From assembly GCA_910588065.1 (NCBI GenBank), contig CAJUPZ010000002.1, positions 1 through 64,000 of the forward strand: a stretch of 64,000 nt of DNA. Reading direction: 5' to 3'. Position 1 is the stretch's first letter, and each line of letters begins with the position of its first letter. The notes under the pieces were generated by a model, which had not been told where the DNA came from, did no database searches, and saw nothing but the letters and a program-made list of their open reading frames with translations. Positions 61,575-64,000 of the stretch are shown one piece after another. A program made the translations under genes and the position numbers. This stretch comes from an uncultured Muribaculaceae bacterium (lineage in GTDB: Bacteria; Bacteroidota; Bacteroidia; Bacteroidales; Muribaculaceae).

Positions 61575-61609
61575 TTAAGCCGCTCCGTGAGGAGCGGCTT
61601 AATTATTTT
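61575..61609 (+). terminator. Terminator of the candidate small RNA
   Basis: TTAAGCCGCTCC, loop GTGA, GGAGCGGCTTAA forms a perfect 12-bp stem followed by TTATTTT. It could also serve the Crp-family gene on the other strand. Confidence 0.85.
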
Positions 61610-61629
61610 CAGCCGGTGCCGGTGACCGG

Positions 61630-62316
61630 TCAATCTTCGGCGCTGACGATTCTGTTGAGGAGTTCCTTGCGTGAGAGTATGCGTATTTCGTTGCTGTCGT
61701 AGTCGATTGTGCCCTCGTTTTTCATGCGGTCGAGTGTGGCGATGAAAGAGCTGCGCTGGACGCCGAACAGCGAGTACAGGTCGCGCTGTTTGCAGCAGAG
61801 CCTTATGTCTGTGCCTGAGGGCTGGGTGAGGGCGATAATCCAGAATGCTATGCGCTCCTCAAGCGAGCCGGCGGCCACGGCGAGTACGCCTTCAACAGCT
61901 TTCTGTGCGTTGACACTCAGAGTGTTGAGGTAGTTGTAGAGAAACACCGGGTCGCTGTTCAGGATATCCACAAAATCGGTTTTGCTTATCTGCACCAACC
62001 CTGCGGTGTCGATAGCGGTTGCTGTCACCGGATAGTCGGTAGCCCTGCCGAAGAGAAATTCCGGGGCGATTACATCCGGAGCGGAGAGTGTCTGGCTCAC
62101 CTTGAAACGGCCATCGGTGTTTGCGGCCGTGACTCTGACACTTCCGCTGATGATGAATTTCAGGTGGGTGCATGGCTCCCCCGCCTCAATTATGCGCTCG
62201 CCCGGCAGATATTTGAGGAAGTGGAACTTTGCTTTGCCGACGATTTCCGATATTTTGTTGTAGCTCGCTCCTTTGAACATCGGCAGCTCCAGGAGTATAT
62301 CATACATGCTCTCCAT
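61630..62316 (-). CDS. Crp/Fnr-family transcriptional regulator
   Basis: 228 residues. A cNMP-binding-like beta-roll comes first (FLKYLPGERIIEAGEPCTHLKFIISGSVRVT), without the RSA-type cAMP phosphate motif. A dimer helix (YNYLNTLSVNAQKAVEGV) and a C-terminal HTH of the Crp_2 type follow (QRDLYSLFGVQRSSFIATLDRMKNEGTIDYDSNEIRI). No FNR cysteine cluster is present. Ligand unknown. It lies 42 bp behind the BASS transporter gene on the same strand, so it is likely in the same operon and may control it. Confidence 0.9.
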   Translation of the reverse strand: MESMYDILLELPMFKGASYNKISEIVGKAKFHFLKYLPGERIIEAGEPCTHLKFIISGSVRVTAANTDGRFKVSQTLSAPDVIAPEFLFGRATDYPVTATAIDTAGLVQISKTDFVDILNSDPVFLYNYLNTLSVNAQKAVEGVLAVAAGSLEERIAFWIIALTQPSGTDIRLCCKQRDLYSLFGVQRSSFIATLDRMKNEGTIDYDSNEIRILSRKELLNRIVSAED

Positions 62317-62358
62317 ATTATGCGGGTATCACTTGTTAGATAAACAATACAATGTGGG

Positions 62359-63276
62359 TTAATGTTTCAGCTGCCGGTCTCTTTTCTCCTTGAAGTAGAG
62401 CTGGAGCGAGTTCACGGTGTTTTGCCATGCCACGTATGCGGCGGGGCCAACGGAGCTGATGGGGTTGAGGTAGGTGAGCGCCATCCATATCGCCAGCACC
62501 GTGTTCTTTTGGCCAAGACCCTGGGCACCGGCGATTTTGTCGCCGAATCGCCGCCCGATTTTCCTGCCGATGATGAATTGCGCGCCGCAGACAGCCGCGC
62601 TGCACAGCGCAATCGCTATCATCTCCGGAATCTTGCCTGCCGGCTCGCTCATGACGAAGCTCACGGCGCGGCCTACAACGATAAAGAGACTGAGCGCCCA
62701 GATGTAGAAGCTCCAGCTCTGTTTCGAGGCCACGGCAGAATGCGCTTTCGGAGCCACCGCGAGCAATATCAGAGCGAGTGCGAGCGGGGCGATTATCAGC
62801 GGCACTACCTTTACGGCAATGCTGTGCATCGAGGTGACAAAGTCTATATCTCCCGCTCCGATTGCCGAGAAGAGCAGGGGAGCTGTGACGGCCACGGTGA
62901 TGTTGCTGACTATCGAGAATGTAGCGAGGCGAGGCACACTGCCACCGAGCATTCCGGTGATAACCGGTGCGGCAGTGGCGGTAGGGCAGAAAACGCATAT
63001 CATTGTGCCCTGCGCTATATCCTCGCCGAGCGGCAGCAGCGCCAGATACACAGCTATCGCTCCCAATATCTGCACTGACAGCAGCCCCCATGTGAGGCCT
63101 GTGATTCTCAGCTCCTTGGGCTTTACCTTGCAGAAGGTTATGAACAGCATCACAAAGATGAGATACGGCGCAAGAATCTCCACCCTGCTCATGTGATTAT
63201 GGAAGATTACTCCGGCGAGCATGGCTCCCGGCAGCATCCACGGCTTAAGCCGGCGTAGTAGCTCCTGCTGTTTCAT
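62359..63276 (-). CDS. BASS (bile acid:sodium symporter)-like transporter
   Basis: 305 residues, about ten TM helices. LAPYLIFVMLFITFCKVKP and MICVFCPTATAAPVITGMLGG are typical SBF/BASS crossing-region segments, the second with the Pro-Thr-Ala-Thr-Ala-Ala-Pro pattern. A late GLGQKNTVLAIWMALTYLNPISSVGPAAY follows. Substrates of this bacterial branch are not settled; bile acids, pantoate or other organic anions are known for relatives. The start is supported by the KPWMLPGAM segment common near the N-terminus of the family. Its -7 box lies only 4 nt upstream. Confidence 0.85.
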   Translation of the reverse strand: MKQQELLRRLKPWMLPGAMLAGVIFHNHMSRVEILAPYLIFVMLFITFCKVKPKELRITGLTWGLLSVQILGAIAVYLALLPLGEDIAQGTMICVFCPTATAAPVITGMLGGSVPRLATFSIVSNITVAVTAPLLFSAIGAGDIDFVTSMHSIAVKVVPLIIAPLALALILLAVAPKAHSAVASKQSWSFYIWALSLFIVVGRAVSFVMSEPAGKIPEMIAIALCSAAVCGAQFIIGRKIGRRFGDKIAGAQGLGQKNTVLAIWMALTYLNPISSVGPAAYVAWQNTVNSLQLYFKEKRDRQLKH

Positions 63277-63279
63277 GGC

Positions 63280-63288
63280 GCAAAGGTA
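63280..63288 (-). promoter_or_regulatory. -7 box four bases from the BASS transporter start
   Basis: Minus-strand TACCTTTGC ends next to the start codon: four bases (CGCC) separate the TTTG from the ATG. The predicted message is leaderless. Confidence 0.55.
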
Positions 63289-63465
63289 GCGAAAATTATC
63301 GGTGTTGTTAACTTAATTTTCTAAATTTGACTTTGAATTCTCCACTTGAAAAGTCAATTCTGCATATAATATAGCATAAATTTAAGGATTAGCAGATGTT
63401 AACTATACGGGCGGTCGGAGTAACAAAAATTAACAAATGGGGGGGGTAAACAATCTCCTTTTTAT
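63289..63465. other. AT-rich intergenic stretch
   Basis: It forms most of the 334-bp gap between the BASS gene and the DUF3575 gene. A G-run (seven Gs near 63440) and AT-rich sequence are seen; no gene, hairpin or recognisable RNA. Confidence 0.5.
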
Positions 63466-63474
63466 TAATTTTGC
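63466..63474 (+). promoter_or_regulatory. -7 box for the small ORF/DUF3575 transcript
   Basis: TAATTTTGC matches TAnnTTTG, 137 bp before the DUF3575 ATG and 10 bp before a 41-codon frame. No clear -33 box. Confidence 0.5.
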
Positions 63475-63483
63475 GCAGCGACA

Positions 63484-63609
63484 ATGGATCTACAGGAAAA
63501 ATTGCTGCGAAAAACTACCTTGCACTCCTTGCAGTTGACTGTACCTATGGATTGCATGTACACAGATGCTACAGATATAGAACTATGTAACACATCATTT
63601 TTGATATAA
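63484..63609 (+). CDS. 41-aa small ORF in the DUF3575 leader
   Basis: The frame opens 10 nt after the -7 box and closes 1 nt before the DUF3575 ATG, so it fills the whole leader. The peptide (MDLQEKLLRKTTLHSLQL, then four polar residues and a hydrophobic tail) has no recognised motif. Its exact fit between promoter and gene makes a translated leader possible, but no independent coding signal supports it. Confidence 0.3.
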   Translation: MDLQEKLLRKTTLHSLQLTVPMDCMYTDATDIELCNTSFLI

Positions 63610-63610
63610 T

Positions 63611-64000
63611 ATGTATAGATTGACAAAAAAATGCATCATCATCCTGGCCGCGCTGTTCATCGGCTCGGCTGCCGCAAAGGCCCAGGATGTGGCGGTGAAG
63701 ACAAACTTGCTGTATGATGCTACTTTAACAGTAAATCTTGGCGCTGAGGTGAGACTCGCGCCCAAATGGTCTTTCGACCTGTCAGGCAACCTCAACGCCT
63801 GGGACATCAACAGCCACAAGTGGAAACACTGGATGGTTCAGCCCGAAGCGCGCTATTGGTTCTGCGAGGGGCTGCAGGGTCATTTTGTCGGTGCCCACCT
63901 GCTTGGCGGTGAGTACAATGTAGGCAATGTAGACCTAAACTTCAAGATGCTCGGCACAGACTTCAGAAATCTCAAGGACCACCGCTACCAGGGCTGGTAC
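63611..64000 (+). CDS. DUF3575 outer membrane/secreted protein (3' end outside window)
   Basis: The first 130 residues are present. A signal peptide (LTKKCIIILAALFIGSAAAKA) precedes a pattern I know from DUF3575: VKTNLLYDATLTVNLGAEVRLAPKWSFDLSG, then WMVQPEARYWFCEGLQGHFVGAHLLGGEYN. The family is beta-barrel-like and common next to fimbrial/OmpA-type genes in Bacteroidales. The gene runs off the right edge. Confidence 0.85.
   Translation, partial: MYRLTKKCIIILAALFIGSAAAKAQDVAVKTNLLYDATLTVNLGAEVRLAPKWSFDLSGNLNAWDINSHKWKHWMVQPEARYWFCEGLQGHFVGAHLLGGEYNVGNVDLNFKMLGTDFRNLKDHRYQGWY

Larger units (their letters stand above)
61438..61609 (+). ncRNA. Candidate ~170-nt small RNA or small-protein mRNA
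   Basis: A promoter with ideal spacing (61402-61433) and an intrinsic terminator (61575-61609) bracket about 170 nt with no conventional gene. An internal hairpin, AGCCTGA with loop CTTGT and TCAGGCT (about 61551-61569), precedes the terminator. Two tiny frames lie inside: an 18-residue one at 61446 and a 19-residue hydrophobic one at 61498-61557. I do not recognise an RNA family; it is not a tmRNA, 6S or SRP fold I can identify. Confidence 0.45.

Overview
The window looks like chromosome of a gut Bacteroidales, most likely a Muribaculaceae-type genome (inference). Support comes from the Bacteroidota -7 box (TAnnTTTG, sometimes with a TTTG/TTG -33 box about 20 bp upstream) ahead of many genes, the weak Shine-Dalgarno signals, a xusABC-type siderophore locus (TonB receptor, DUF4374 lipoprotein, PepSY reductase), DUF3575 and DUF6377-like proteins, a fucIAKP operon in the Bacteroides order, a GH92 lipoprotein, and LytS/LytTR and AraC-free two-component regulation. 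No phage, insertion sequence, CRISPR array or rRNA was seen.

Layout. 1-3.5 kb: a 5'-truncated DUF1810/ADP-ribosylglycohydrolase fusion, then an AT-rich patch with a hypothetical gene, a HAD-like gene broken by one in-frame TGA, and a membrane-anchored alpha-helical protein. 3.6-14.2 kb: a tight four-gene operon encoding a secreted vWA/TM protein, a Tubulin_2-like GTPase, a 1002-residue two-TM protein of no recognised family, and a multi-TM protein with a duplicated transglutaminase-like module in which only the second copy keeps the cysteine. This is the best candidate for an undescribed system. 14.3-24.2 kb: an EmrB/EmrA/TolC export operon, a LytS-LytTR-PepSY operon, and a divergent stand-alone RND pump. 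24.3-30.5 kb: a xusABC-like siderophore locus whose receptor carries a frameshift near its C-terminus, followed by a convergent secreted esterase. 30.6-35 kb: pyruvate phosphate dikinase and an RlmD-type rRNA methyltransferase. 35.1-40.8 kb: a complete RND tripartite pump. 40.8-46.8 kb: CYTH phosphatase, GluQ, an MFS carrier, a repeat-rich spacer, a phage-like hypothetical, a Tat-dependent phosphodiesterase, a YjbR/MmcQ protein with FKBP, and a GNAT enzyme. 46.8-49.2 kb: tRNA-Arg(CCU), folA, thyA and a NapH-like Fe-S membrane protein. 49.2-56.6 kb: fucose catabolism plus GH92. 56.7-64 kb: rpsU, a formate/nitrite channel, fructose-bisphosphate aldolase, CrcB, a DUF6377-like regulator, a candidate small RNA, a Crp-family regulator, a BASS-type transporter and the start of a DUF3575 protein.

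Several genes appear to lack a 5' leader: the -7 box sits only 4-5 nt from the start codon of gluQ, of the YjbR gene and of the BASS transporter. Coordinates given here move several starts to the codon best supported by signal peptide, family length or promoter position.
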